Shown: positions 22,501 to 33,779, counted from the stretch's first letter. The stretch is DNA of 64,000 nt from Nelumbo lutea (GCA_022828595.1 JAKGHH010000003.1:52007759-52071758); one strand, 5' to 3'. The notes: generated by a model from the letters alone, not told the origin. Numbers and translations are program-made.

Positions 22501-23091
22501 CTATGAAATGAAGATCCCATGCTTGGATCTTGCAACTTCAATCCCTAAGAAGTATTTGAGCTGACCAAGATCTTTGATCTCAAATTCTTGCTGCAATGAT
22601 TTTTTGAGATCATCAATCTCCTCCAGACCATTTCCTGTCACCACTATATCATCCACATACACAATCAGAATTGACACCAAAGCATCTCTCATCTTCACAA
22701 AGAGGGTATGATCAGACTGTGTCTGTGTGTATCCAAAATGGACGAGTGCCCCTCTGAACTTGTCAAACCAAGCCCTAGGTGATTGTTTCAGTCCGTACAG
22801 AGATTTTCTGAGTCTGCATGCCTTTCCTTTATTAACATTTTCATAAAAGCCTGCTGGAATGTCTATATATACATCCTCCTGTAAGTCACCATTGAAGAAA
22901 GCATTTTTGACATCAAGCTGGAACAAGGGCCATGAGTAGGTGGCTGCTAGAGATAAAAGGATATGAACTAAATTCATCTTAGCTACTGGTTTAAAGGTTT
23001 CCAGATAATCAACACCATAGGTCCGAGTATACCTTTTTGCTACCAACCTTGCCTTGTACCTCTCTATCTTGCCATCGGCCTTATACTTCAC
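22501..23091 (-). pseudogene. Copia-2 reverse transcriptase (196-codon open block)
   Basis: An uninterrupted block with DGKIERYKARLVAKRYTRTY, FQLDVKNAFFNGDLQEDVYI, RKSLYGLKQSPRAWFDKF and the catalytic VYVDDIVVTGN. It ends at a stop after GIEVARSKHGIFIS. This is the best-preserved enzyme block of Copia-2, but it lacks an in-frame link to the RNase H and integrase parts. Confidence 0.9.
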
Positions 23092-23541
23092 TGTGAATAC
23101 CCATCAACATCCGATTGTCTCCTTGTCTGGGGGGAGATCAACTATTTCCCAAGTTTTGTTTTTGACCAAAGCATCCATCTCATCTTGCATGGTTGTTTTC
23201 CACTAAGGTTTGGAGAGATCCTCAGTAACATTCCTAGGTATAGACACAAAATCAAGGGAAGAAAGAAAAGCACAGTAGGAGGGTGATAAGGCACTGTAGG
23301 AAAGATGGTGTGAAGTGCAGTGGGTTGTACATTTTCTCTTCCCCTTACGAAGTGCAATGGGAAGATCAAGGTTAGTGGGATCAACTGCAACAATGGTGTT
23401 AGGGGCATAAACATTATTATCATAAAACATAACAGGCTCAGGCTCAAGAGGAATACCTAGAACTGTATCTGTCGAATCTGGAGTTTCAGAAGGACTGACA
23501 GAGAGTGGTGTGGGTCGAGGATGTATGGAGTCAACCATCAT

Positions 23542-24544
23542 CTACCGGCGCTGATATTGCTGTGAAGCTGCCCGTAGTGGCTCAGGTAATGAAACTGGAG
23601 GTGCAGGTGCTGGCTGAACTGATGTAGATGCTGACTGAACTGATGGAGGCACCACAGAAATAGGAAGAGGAACAGATTGTGAATTCTCCTCCCCAAAACT
23701 CTCCCCCTGAGGAGAACCACCCGAGAAGAAGAATGTGGATTCAAAAAAGGTAACATCCATAGTGACAAATCTGCTCCTTGACACTGGGTCATAACTGCAA
23801 TACCCCTTTTGGTTCTGAGCATACCCAAGAAGAACACATTTCTTGGCCTTAGGATCCAATTTCTTGCGATGAGGGCCAAGAATGTGAACAAAAGAAACAC
23901 AACCAAAAACCCTCAGAGGTATATGAAATATCTCTCCATTTGGAAAAAGGAGGCTAAATGGCACTTTAAACCCCAAAGCCTGTGAAGGAACACGGTTAAT
24001 CACATGTACGGCTGTAAGAACTGCATCTCCCCAGAACTACACAAGAATTGAAGCACACACCATAAGACTCCTTGCCACCTCCACAATGTGTCTGTTTTTC
24101 CTCTCAACAACTCCATTCTGTTGCTGTGTATATGCACAACTGCTCTAATGAACTACACCATGTTCTAAGAGATACGTGGTTAGGTCATTCTCAAAGTACT
24201 CTTTAGCATTATTTGTATATGCACAACTGCTCTAATGAACTACACCATGTTTTTCCTCTCTAGCATTGTCGTACTAAGTTAGGAACCTCGTCACGTGATC
24301 TCATCCAATATATCGAAGAATATCATGTATAATCATCCACAAACAAGAGAAAGTAGCGGAGTCCTCCCATGGAAGGGATTTGATATGGCCCCCATACATC
24401 AGTGTGAACAATATTAAAAGCAGAAGTACTTCTTTTATTTCTTGGTTTAAAAGACTGTCTACAATGCTTTCCTAACTGACAACTCTCACACTCCAAAGTA
24501 GATAATTGAACAGACTCAAACAGCTTTGGGAAAAGACATTTCAA
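23542..24544 (-). pseudogene. Copia-2 integrase and C-terminal linker, rearranged
   Basis: The zinc-binding half (ESCQLGKHCRQSFKPRNKRS) and first catalytic Asp (FNIVHTDVWGPYQIPSMGG) lie at 24,323-24,544; the GKEK-type C-terminal part (VPFSLLFPNGEIFHIPLRVF, DPKAKKCVLLGYAQNQKGY) lies at 23,542-24,003. Between them, a 37-bp segment (24,128-24,164) recurs at 24,215-24,251, so a local duplication has scrambled the catalytic core. Confidence 0.85.
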
Positions 24545-24589
24545 AGAACTAAAAGAAAGATGTCCAAAGCGATTGTGTCAAAGCATAAT

Positions 24590-25010
24590 CTAGTTTACTG
24601 ACTCTGACCCACTACCACTGCTGCTGCTAACATGATGGCCCTGATGTCTCGGAATCTCATCCAAAAGGTAGATTCCATTCACCTCACAACCACTCCCAAT
24701 CATCTTCTTTGACTCTAGATCCTGCAAAACACAATTACTAGGAAGAAAGGTCACATAACAATTTAAATTTTTTGTCAAAGAACTAACGGGCAATAGGTTA
24801 GTATGAAGTCTAGGGACATGTAAAACAAAAGACAGAGTTATATCATTGGTCACTCTAACTGTCCCTTTCCCAGCAATGGACATATGTGAACCATTTGCGA
24901 TAGAGACTCCAGACCACAACTGATAGGAACTGAAAATGGTAGGGGCATTAGTCATATGCTCAGATGCTCTTGAGTCTATAATCCAGGGAGGCCCCTCCTT
25001 ACTTGAAGTG
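24590..25010 (-). pseudogene. Copia-2 protease and pre-integrase region, active-site change
   Basis: The protease active site reads PPWIIDSRASEHMT where the D-S-G triad is expected, so Gly is replaced by Arg (codon AGA, about 24,976). Downstream, HVPRLHTNLLPVSSLTKNLN and GCEVNGIYLLDE are conserved spacer motifs of Copia polyproteins. The frame opens only after the active site. Confidence 0.82.
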
Positions 25011-25280
25011 GATGCAAGATTTGCAGTTGCATATGAACTACCTGTATGTGCAAAGGAAGTGGTGTAGTTGGCTCCTGCATTCTGCTATCCATCTGGAAGG
25101 CTAGAGTTGGGTGAATCTTTCTTACTCATAAGCTGTCCAAACCTCTCCAATTTTGTTCTCACTGCTGCTACTGCAATGGATTCCCAATCAGTTTGGGAGA
25201 GAGGAGCTGAAGAATCTCCTGTAGTGGCTATATTTGCATTTCCTTCTTATTCGAGCAGGCATATGATTTGGATGAAGCTT

Positions 25281-26105
25281 TTAACAAGTGTCCCTGGTAT
25301 GCTTAGGCTTCTTGCAATAATCACACACCAAGTCCTTCTTATCTTCCCTTCTAGTCTCACTACTCTTCCTGTGTCCATTCGGCTTAGGTTTTGTTGTACC
25401 AACCATAGCCAACCGGTTAATCCCAAGCCGTCTCAGCATTACATTCCTCCTACTCTCCTCTTCAGATACAAAAGCATAGGCCTGAGAGAGTGTCACACCC
25501 TCCTTAGAAAGAATATGCTGCCTAGTAATGTCAATTTCAGGGTTCAGCCCTGCCAAGAACTCAAAAACCCTATTCCTCTCTACCAGTTTGTGATAAGTTG
25601 CTACATCATTTACACTTTCCCATACCACAATTTCTAAGTGATTTATTTCCTGCCATAGGGTTTTCAACATGGAGAATTACACAACAAGAGGTTTTTCTCC
25701 CTATTTCATACTTATCACCTGATTTCTTAATTGATAGGCTCTGGCTTCATTTTGCTTATAAGAGTAGGTTTTAGTCACTCCATCCCAAATCTCTTTAGCA
25801 GTATTAGCCCATAGGAAATTTTTTGCAATATGAGGTAACATAGAATTACACAGCCAGGACATTACCATGTAATTCTCTTGCACCCATCGGGAAGAGTCTG
25901 TATCAGGTTTCTTCTCCTCCCCAGTGAGATACCCTAATTTTTCACGGGCACCAACAGCCATCTTGGCTGATTGTGCCCACTCCAAATAATTTGTACCATC
26001 AAGTTTTACTGTAGTAATGATCCCAGACCCAAAAATAACACTACTACCTCCAACACCCCGTCCCACAGTACCAGTAGATTTCATCTCAGTATTCCAACTC
26101 TCCAT
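25281..26105 (-). pseudogene. Copia-2 gag with zinc knuckle
   Basis: Two frames. The N-terminal one (start at 26,105) has TTVKLDGTNYLEWAQSAKMA and a UBN2-type capsid region; the second has NRVFEFLAGLNPEIDITRQH and the CCHC knuckle CDYCKKPKHTRDTC. A stop near 25,700 splits them. Confidence 0.88.
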
Positions 26106-26589
26106 TTTACTTCAAACAGTTCAACAGTATTAAAAATTAGATTGGAGACCTTCAAAAAATAATTTAATACCACACACACAGAAACCAACCCTTTCGGAAG
26201 AAGAAAACTCTAGCTGAAGGAGAATCTCTCTCCTCCCCACGCCTCCCAACAGAGAGAAAAGTGAATCGATCACTCTGGGAGGCCTAGAAAATTTCAGAAA
26301 CCAAACCGCCCTCTTCAGAAAATCAAAAGAAAACTAACAATACCCGGGCGCCCAAGATCAGATAAAAAACAAAGAGTCCAACGTTTCTGGGACTCTTCCC
26401 TGTATTTCAGTTCTTCCTAATTTTGATGCCAAACAGTAGATCACCTTCCTGATGTCTACATCCCACCAAAAACTCCAAGAACTAGGCAATCTATAGCAGA
26501 TCGATCAGCCCTTTACTACTTAATGCAGTCGGCTGATCTAGGGCTGCATGAGAATGCTTCAAGAAACCCTAGCCGATGCTCTGATACCA

Positions 26590-26895
26590 AGTAGGAATCT
26601 GCTGAATTAAAAAATATGAAAGAAAGTAGTTTCTTGAAGAGAAGAGAGAAGTTGAAAAGAAAAGAGAGCAATGATCTGGCCACCCCCTTCACTTATTATT
26701 TATACTAAAATAATATAACAGTACAAAGACAACTATGCCCTTATAGGATGGCAAAACATAAAACAACATATATAACACTCAAAAAACATTATAAAATTTG
26801 GACTCACATAACTACTGTGGTCCCCACCTCCCATCTAACAACTAACATAAAACATCTACTCAGAAAAACATCATAAAACTAATTAATCTTCAATA
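26590..26895 (-). repeat. Copia-2 5' LTR
   Basis: Pairs with 21,374-21,696. It would have carried the element promoter reading leftwards. A TTTATACTAAAATAATAT-like AT block (about 26,700) may hold its TATA element. Confidence 0.92.
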
Positions 26896-26900
26896 CAAAG

Positions 26901-29279
26901 CAGACCAAATTGTGTTAGAAGACATAAATAAGGAGTGGTACATTGATAAGAAAGACCAAATGAAAGCCACGTAACCAACGAAAATAAAATCATCCAAAAT
27001 TCAAGAAAAAACCTATAGGTCAATGTCATAATAGCTTTATCAGAACTTTAAACTCCAAGGACAAGTGCAGTTGCAACATCTAGTCTTGGAATTGACATCA
27101 GCACATAAGTGGAGAGGGCATTGGTCCTAGAACTGCCAGGGGAACCAAAGAAATGACTACCGAGCTTTCATTTTCTTGCTAGATGATAATTTACTAGTGT
27201 TTTCTTTTTTAATCTTGTCTTCCAGTTGGAGCCTTAAGCTCTTTATGTTTGGTAAGTGATGGCTTTTGATTAATAAATGCCATGAATATAGATTTTTATT
27301 AGGCTTTAGGTTCATGTGGTCATGCCCCAGTTTCCACCTTCATTATGGGAACTTTGCCTTAATAATAAGATGAGAACAGGAACATGTTAGCTCAAGGAAG
27401 AAAATCCCTTAAACGGACATGAAATATCTGCTATTTGTTCCTAGTTGTCAGTCAATGATCTCTTCAGCATAATTTCTTATAAAACGGTTTGGTTAGACAG
27501 ATGAGCTGATTTTGACCTCCTTGTGAACATTTTTTGGTGTTGGAAAGCTCATTTTGATGGCCTCACTGATTTTGATGTATAGTTCCTGGATGTACATGTT
27601 GCATATGATATACTTCTAAGGTTTACAGACTTTTGGTGGCACGGTTCACCAAAAGGCTAGTTCAAGATTTGGCATTTGCATTTACTTTATGCAAGATGGT
27701 GGTTCCTATGTGAACAAGCTATTGTTTCAGCTGATCCTACCGTCGCCTCCTTATGACAACAACAGATCAATTATCTTAGACTTTTTGGGGTCATCTGCCT
27801 TAGGAAATTATGCATAGGGAGATCTTGATCCTTTGTTTTAGATTGGAAGATGATAGTTTCTTGACTAGGACCCTAATCAGGGATAAGATATAACAAACTT
27901 TATGCGAAAACTAAGAGGCCTTATATTATTGACTATATAACCAGTTTGTGTTTGAATCAATTTGTAATAGCAAGAACTAGTCCACTTCTAATTATTATTT
28001 GGAACCAAACCCCAAAACCAGAACTGGCATAATTAGTTTGATTGATTTGGTTCTATAGGGAATGCCCAACCAATTGACAACTCTAAATCAGCCTAGAGTT
28101 GATGGTGTTATCTATACCAAAGGTACTAATAATAGAAGGCTACTTTTGCTGACCAAATATACTTATTATGTGCATTTAAAGTAGTAGAATTACTATTATA
28201 CAAAAGACTAAAATGTAATTTAGAAATTAATTTATCATTGTTAGAATAGACCAGTTAACTTGATGCAAAACTTAAATTGTTAAAGAGATATTTTATCTAC
28301 TTAGTTGTAGAGATCCCAACATTGGAGATTTATCATTTTAGCTGACTTGCAAAGCCTAGTATTCAATGTTTCTTTGCCAAGACATCCAGTAAACAAGAAT
28401 AAGTGTAAGTTATTGACGCTATCTGAATTAATGGACTTTGCAAAGGCCAAGGCAGTTGTTGGAATCATGATCAACATAGATGTAATCTTTTCCCCTAACT
28501 ATACACAGTTTTTTTAATTTGCTTATTGAATTCCTTTTAAATAAATTTTAAATCTTAAAAAATCTTCTATTACTAATAGTTATATGATCCTTAGAGATTT
28601 TCTGGACAAAAGAATACGAGAAATCTTTACAAACCTAAAAGGAAATTAACCAATGTATCCCTATTATTTGGGTCTTTAAGGGATGGGCTAGATGCAGATA
28701 TAACCTCGGGTAGTTTTGTATGGAGTGAATGCTCTTAGACTTAAACTAGTGTTTTTAACATAATGAAAATTTTCACTTGACTTGTGGATTTTGCTTGAGG
28801 GATAAAAAATTACAGAGATGTTTCATTTAGCCTGAATTGCTTCTTGGAGCATTTTGTCTTATTCTAGCCAATTCAACTAGGCTTTAGCCATGTTTCCTTT
28901 ATATAAGATCTAGCCTATGGTATGCTTGATGCTTGATTCATTTTGTTTTGTTTTTGACTTACTATATTCTATTTTTTGAAGGAATGTATTCATCATTTTT
29001 TAACCAACTAGTTATCATGGTTATTTAGTCCAAGGCACAACTGCGAATATATAGATGGAGACATTGAATCAAATTTCTATTTGTTAATTGTATTATTTAT
29101 ATGATAACAATTTGGAAATTATAATATATCAAGTTGTGTATAAATTGCAGTTGGAATGTAATTTTTTTTTATAATACTAATGAATCACACATTGACATTT
29201 TACATGTGTTTTTGATTTAGATGCTTAACACGTGTATGTTGTGTTATATACATTTATCAAACAACTCCTAATTTATTGC
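26901..29279. other. CACTA interior right of Copia-2, nothing recognised
   Basis: About 2.4 kb of moderately AT-rich sequence without an open frame of note. No transposase, exon-like or repeat structure could be supported. Confidence 0.5.
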
Positions 29280-29924
29280 TTCTTTAACAATAGGTATTAC
29301 AATATTTGCAACAATTTATTAAATTAAATAGCAACAATTAAAATGATAATTGACAACAATCAATGATAATGATAATGTGACTACTATACAATTAGCAACG
29401 ATTGATTTGATTGTTGCGAATGGAACTTTAAGGTAACAACTGTTTGATTGTTGTTATTTAATTAATAGTTTTTTATAATTGGTAACAACTAACGTGATTG
29501 TTGTACATTGAACTTTAGGCAATAATTGCTTGATTGTTGCCCATTTGACAACAATCTACAAGGGTTGTTACTTAAAATGATTATTAGATACAATTCTTTA
29601 ACTATTGTAAATTTACAATTAGCATCAACTAAATTGTTGGGGATGGTACCGTTAGGCAACAAGTAATCTGCTGTTGCTAAAATCTATATAGAATAACAGT
29701 TTTAAGTAATTGTTGCTAAAATAAACATTTTGATAACAATTGCTATTGGTTGTTGCAAAACACTATTGTTGTCGACAATTGATCCGATTGTTATAAACAT
29801 ATTTCACAACAATCGGTTGTAAAATCTTTTTAACAACGGATCCACTAGCAATAGTTTGTTCAATTGTAAGTAAAACATTTGACAACAATTTTTGACTGTT
29901 TTCAAAAGCCTTTTTTTTGTAGTG
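29280..29924 (-). repeat. CACTA right subterminal repeats and TIR
   Basis: A dense array of GCAACAATT / ACAACAATC and the inverse GATTGTTGC / GATTGTTGT over 640 bp, ending in the inverted TIR TTTTTTTTGTAGTG. This arrangement is typical of CACTA ends, where many copies of a short motif in both orientations occur. Confidence 0.82.
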
Positions 29925-30584
29925 ACTTTCCCTCATTAGGTTTTGATATAAGTTTGGTCCAGGCTAGGTTCCAAATTAAGGTTGGCTTGGCTCTTAACCT
30001 TATCCAAACCCATCTAATGTATACCCTTGCTTTATGGAGATTTAAGTGGGAACAAGGGATTAAATGGGGGAGAGGAGATGTTACAAACACATGGGGGGGA
30101 GGGTGTTGATTGATTTTAGAGTAATGATAGATTTTATTAGTAATTAAGAACTAAGAGGGTTTTTATTAGATGTAGATAGATGCTAATGGAGAGAGGGAGG
30201 GAAGGAAGAAAACGAGGGATTGTTTAAAATGGGAGGGAAAGAATTGCCCCAATTTTTTTAATGAAATAGTGATTAATAGGTATGCAAATCCAATGACATA
30301 AAATAACTACCCCATTTGATTCACAAATATCTATTATATTTTTCAATTTCTTAGCCGGAGAGGTTTTTGAGACCTTTCATGCCACATCATCCAAGGTGAC
30401 CAGCTATCAACCACACTAGCCTTAAATTTTTCTTATAATTTGCTCTAAACTACTACTTGATGATAGATGTTGGTCATTAAACCCAACTGACTCAATTTTG
30501 GCTTGAGGTGGTTCAAATCGGGTCTATTATGCTTTGACTGCCTATTTTCTTATACTACAAAAATGTTATTCCCTTGAAGCCCTT

Positions 30585-30866
30585 AAGTTGTTTTTGGTTG
30601 CAATGTAAATAAATTTGCACTTATGCAAAACCATGGCAATGCAAATGATTTAAGTGTAAATTCTGACCTATTTTTGTTTCGAAATTTAGCTTATTTTGTT
30701 TGATTGCATTACAAATGAAATAAATTAAGACATGAAACAGAATAAAGGAAAATCTAAAACAAAATTAAACACGAATTTGCATCTTTTACATTTGCATTTT
30801 CAAACATTTATATTAGTGCAGACAAATTTGCTCTGCAACCAAAGAAAACCTTAAAATCACTTGGTT
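30585..30866. mobile_element. MITE-like element with GGTTGCA ends
   Basis: Left end GGTTGCAATGTAAATAAATT and right end (inverted) GGTTGCAGAGCAAATTTGTC are imperfect TIRs about 280 bp apart, with no coding sequence. Its outer edge lies directly next to the LINE tail's TSD. Confidence 0.55.
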
Positions 30867-30882
30867 GACAAAATTGATTCTT

Positions 30883-31217
30883 TTTTTTTTTATTTATTTT
30901 TAATAAACCAAGATTGCACTACATACAATTGCGGATAGTGCATCATCAAATGTCAGGAAGGCAAACAAGAAGAAGGGAAGGAGGAAGAGAAAGGGGATTT
31001 ACAACTAAATGAGTCGAAAGAGAAAATTGAGCTTCATGCGCAAGCCAATCGGTAGCCTGATTAGCCTCCCGGAGAACATGATGGTACGATAGACCTCTTA
31101 CGAACAAATCCCTCATTTGAATGCAGCTTGAAATCACGTTTCTCAGGTTCCATGGGGTTTTCACCTTTTGCTTGAGATAGGAAATGACCAATTATTATTG
31201 AGGGCAACTCGAAGCTG
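30883..31217 (-). mobile_element. 5'-truncated LINE (3' tail) with 16-bp TSD
   Basis: GACAAAATTGATTCTT stands on both sides (30,867-30,882 and 31,218-31,233), a perfect 16-bp TSD. Next to the left copy is a T-tract, the complement of the poly-A tail, so the copy is on the minus strand. The 335-bp body encodes the RNase H C-terminus (SYHHVLREANQATDWLAHEA). Severe 5' truncation with a long TSD is the classic mark of target-primed reverse transcription. Confidence 0.9.
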
Positions 31218-31329
31218 GACAAAATTGATTCTTCAATATCACTTTTACCTTGGTTTGAACCTATGCTTTGTGAGATTCTATCTTTTTTGGTTTCATGTGC
31301 AATCCGATTCTTTGAACATTGGACGTTGG

Positions 31330-31545
31330 CCAACGAATCCACGCTCATTTATTTTTTATGAATTGGAGAGGCCATTCTACCAATAAAATAATAAGTAAAT
31401 TACAAAGACCCCCTGTACTATGGGATAATAATAATTACCCTCTTTATCTTTCATTTGCAACAACAACCCCTGTAATAATGGCCAACACGTCCATGCTCAT
31501 TTTTTATGAATAAGAGAGGCATCTATGCCAATTAAATAAGGGAGA
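31330..31545 (+). repeat. Direct duplication around a MITE fragment
   Basis: A segment with GGCCAACGAATCCACGCTC and TTTTTTATGAATTGGAGAGG (31,329-31,395) is repeated as GGCCAACACGTCCATGCTC and TTTTTTATGAATAAGAGAGG (31,480-31,540). Between them is a partial copy of the MITE end at 31,729 (TAAATTACAAAGACCCCCTG). Confidence 0.65.
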
Positions 31546-31728
31546 ATGATTATTCAGCCCACTTCAGAATTCTTAGCACCACCATATAAGTGGGACGGAT
31601 CTTGACTGTGGATTGATGCCAAATCCACAGGCAAGATGTAATTTATAGAAGGGCTACTAGTAAACTATGGGGGGCTGTAATTTCAGAATTTTGCAATGGG
31701 CTGCAGTGTACTTCTCCGATAAAATAAT

Positions 31729-32316
31729 GGGTAAATTACAAAGACCCCCTCTACTATTGGGTAACAATAACTATCCCTTGATCTTTCATTTGCAACAAAG
31801 ACCTCCTAAGCTTTCACTTTGTGACAAAATGCCGATTTTGTTAGAGTTTCATCAATTAAATTCAAAAAATATTCTCATATAGCTATTTATTTTTAATCCC
31901 TAAACTACCCTTATTTATTTGAACGATTAATGATTCAATTAGTTTTCTAAATATAACATTGAAGTCCTCTCAGTTGCTCTATTAGATCTCTAGTTGGATT
32001 CAATATTCAGATGAAATGGTAGAAGTTTTTGTTTTGATAGATATAAATTCAAGGTTTTATTTAGTTTTTCTTTCTTTTTTTTTTTTTTTTTTGAGAATGG
32101 AGTAATCAATTTTTATATTTTAAGATGAAAAGAGACATTCATGCCAGAGAAATGGAACAAAAATTTAAAGAATTCATATTAGTGAAATGATTCTTGTTTA
32201 TGGAGAAAATGGAGGTATTTTTGGGTCAAGTAAGGTTAGAGAAAAGACAATGAAAAAAAAAATTAAGGGGTGATTATCACTGTCCCCATCGTATGGGGGA
32301 TCTTTGTAATTTACCC
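31729..32316. mobile_element. MITE with GGGTAAATTACAAAGA ends
   Basis: TIRs GGGTAAATTACAAAGACCCC at left and GGGGGATCTTTGTAATTTACCC (inverted) at right bound a 588-bp element. The flanks ATAAAATAAT / AAAAAATAAT (9 of 10) look like a 10-bp TSD as made by Mutator-like transposases, though both flanks are low complexity. It contains a poly-T run near 32,072 and no gene. Confidence 0.75.
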
Positions 32317-32347
32317 AAAAAATAATTCCAAGGTTTGAAATTAAAAG

Positions 32348-33750
32348 TGAGGATAAATTTCTTAAATTACCCCTACTATTTGTGAAATTGACTAATTCTA
32401 TCTTTACTGTTTACATATTGTTTAACAATTGACATGCCCGTAAACACTAATGAAAAAAATGAAATATCAAAGTTGTCTTTCACTATTCATCAAATTTTCA
32501 AAATAAAACCCAACTTATGAACAAATAAACCAAAAATCATATTGTCAACAGCGACGACATTTCTCGGCCAGAAGTGGACTCTCTCCTCATCTTTCATCAG
32601 GGATTCCTCCAACTACTCCATCTCCAATCACCAATTCTGTACTCAGATTATAGAGAGTGAACAAATCTCTCGTCTCTCTCTCCTTCTTTATTCATTTTTC
32701 AGAAAGGGTGGTTGAGACGGGAAAGAACTGAACCCTCCCAATGGGGCAAGAGGCACGAAAATTAGTGTAAAAAATTGCAGTGGAAGCTACATTTCTTCAC
32801 AACTTTGAGCGCGAAAGGGTGGTGTGCAAAACTAGGTTACCTTATAAGAATTTTCCTTGAATCTTTTTTACACAACGATTCAAGTTAGTAGCACTGTAGT
32901 AGGGTAAGACCGCCTGAGTTTAGTCATTTCCGCCATTTTATAACTATAGTTTTTGTCTTTATCATGAAAATTTTCTTTTGTCAAGCACTCAAATTTATTA
33001 ATGGGTGTTAAGAGAATGGTGGAATGTACATCCAAGATTTGGGTGTTAATAGATAAAGAGAAGTAGAGGACAAGGGTCTCGGGAGGTTATCAAACATTGA
33101 AGAAACACCTTAGCTTCGTGAAACTGTTGGATAAGGAGAAACGATGAGGGGGAAGATGATGAGGAAGAGAAACGATGAGGGGAGTAGTGTAGAGGACAAG
33201 GGTCCTTGAATTCATCCGTATCAACAGAAATCAAAGGATAAAAAAAAAGACAAGCACAAAAGTCTAAAAGATTATAGTTTTCTTGAGGTGTTGGAAATCC
33301 AGATAGATGTTCAGATCTATTGCGGTGAGTGGGTGGATATTGATCAATGTTGTGTGAGGTGGGTTTCATCTTCCCCCTCATCGTTTCTCCTTATCCTCTT
33401 GGTGTCTGCAAAAGTCAAGTACTGATGCTAGGCACCTTGGTGTCTGCAAACTCTCCTTCGACCTTTTTCACCTCCTTCTCACCAAACTTTTGTCCTTTGG
33501 AAGTTGCAGTGGCTAGTGTCGCCTATGAGGCTGTGACAATCATACCAAAATCAATGCCACTATTGCAACCTACAACAACGGCAGTGAATAAATAAGGGTA
33601 TTTTAGGAACTTTAAAATAATTGTCATTCACGTAATATCATATATAATGAGAGTATGATAGAAAATTAATGGTAAGGAGGTCAAATAACTGGTAAGGATA
33701 CAGTTAGTCAATTAACTAAATAGTAGGGATAATTTAAGAAATTTATTAAC
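32348..33750. mobile_element. TIR element of about 1.4 kb, possibly Mutator-like
   Basis: Left end GGATAAATTTCTTAAATTACCC then CTACTATTTGTGAAATTGAC matches the inverted right end (AATAAATTTCTTAAATTATCC then CTACTATTTAGTTAATTGAC, about 33,690-33,750). The interior has no recognisable transposase. It is more GC-rich than the ends, with a duplicated GAGGACAAGGGTC (about 33,066 and 33,192) and a low-complexity Ser/Pro frame on the minus strand at 33,046-33,381. The cargo could be captured sequence. Confidence 0.65.
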
Positions 33751-33779
33751 TAAATATTTGATTAAAAATGTCGCCAAAT

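Larger units (their letters stand above)
21374..26895 (-). mobile_element. Copia-2: complete Copia element nested in CACTA, dead
   Basis: Two LTRs (21,374-21,696 and 26,590-26,895) flank a minus-strand gag-protease-integrase-RT-RNase H region. CAAAG occurs on both outer sides (21,369-21,373 and 26,896-26,900), a perfect 5-bp TSD. The primer-binding site (26,578-26,589, reverse complement of TGGTATCAGAGC) abuts the right LTR, and the polypurine tract (reverse complement of CTCCCCCTCAAGTTGGG) abuts the left one. The LTRs differ at about 20 sites plus one indel. Stops and a short internal duplication in the integrase region make it non-coding. Confidence 0.95.
16052..29924. mobile_element. CACTA (En/Spm) DNA transposon, non-autonomous, with nested elements
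   Basis: The left end is CACTACAAAAAAAAAGTTGG and the right end, read inverted, is CACTACAAAAAAAAGGCTTT. Both are flanked by ACT (16,049-16,051 and 29,925-29,927), the 3-bp TSD expected of CACTA transposases. Both ends carry arrays of subterminal motifs (GCAACAACTG-like at the left, ACAACAATT and GATTGTTG at the right), the usual binding sites for the element's DNA-binding protein. The span is 13,873 bp, or about 8.35 kb after removing nested Copia-2 and its TSD copy. No TNPD-type transposase is recognisable, so it is probably non-autonomous. It carries a host gene fragment near 19.3 kb. Confidence 0.88.

Noticed and set aside
25068..25637. Plus-strand 189-codon ORF
   Set aside because: Shadow of Copia-2 gag; the minus strand carries the CCHC knuckle and other conserved gag motifs.
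29280..29924. Regularly spaced short repeats that could suggest a CRISPR-like array
   Set aside because: The motifs are short, in both orientations and unevenly spaced, as in CACTA subterminal regions; a plant genome context excludes CRISPR.
33046..33381. Minus-strand ORF of 111 codons with a poly-Ser stretch
   Set aside because: Low complexity, with repeats of GAGGAAGAG-type DNA; no family resemblance, inside a TIR element.
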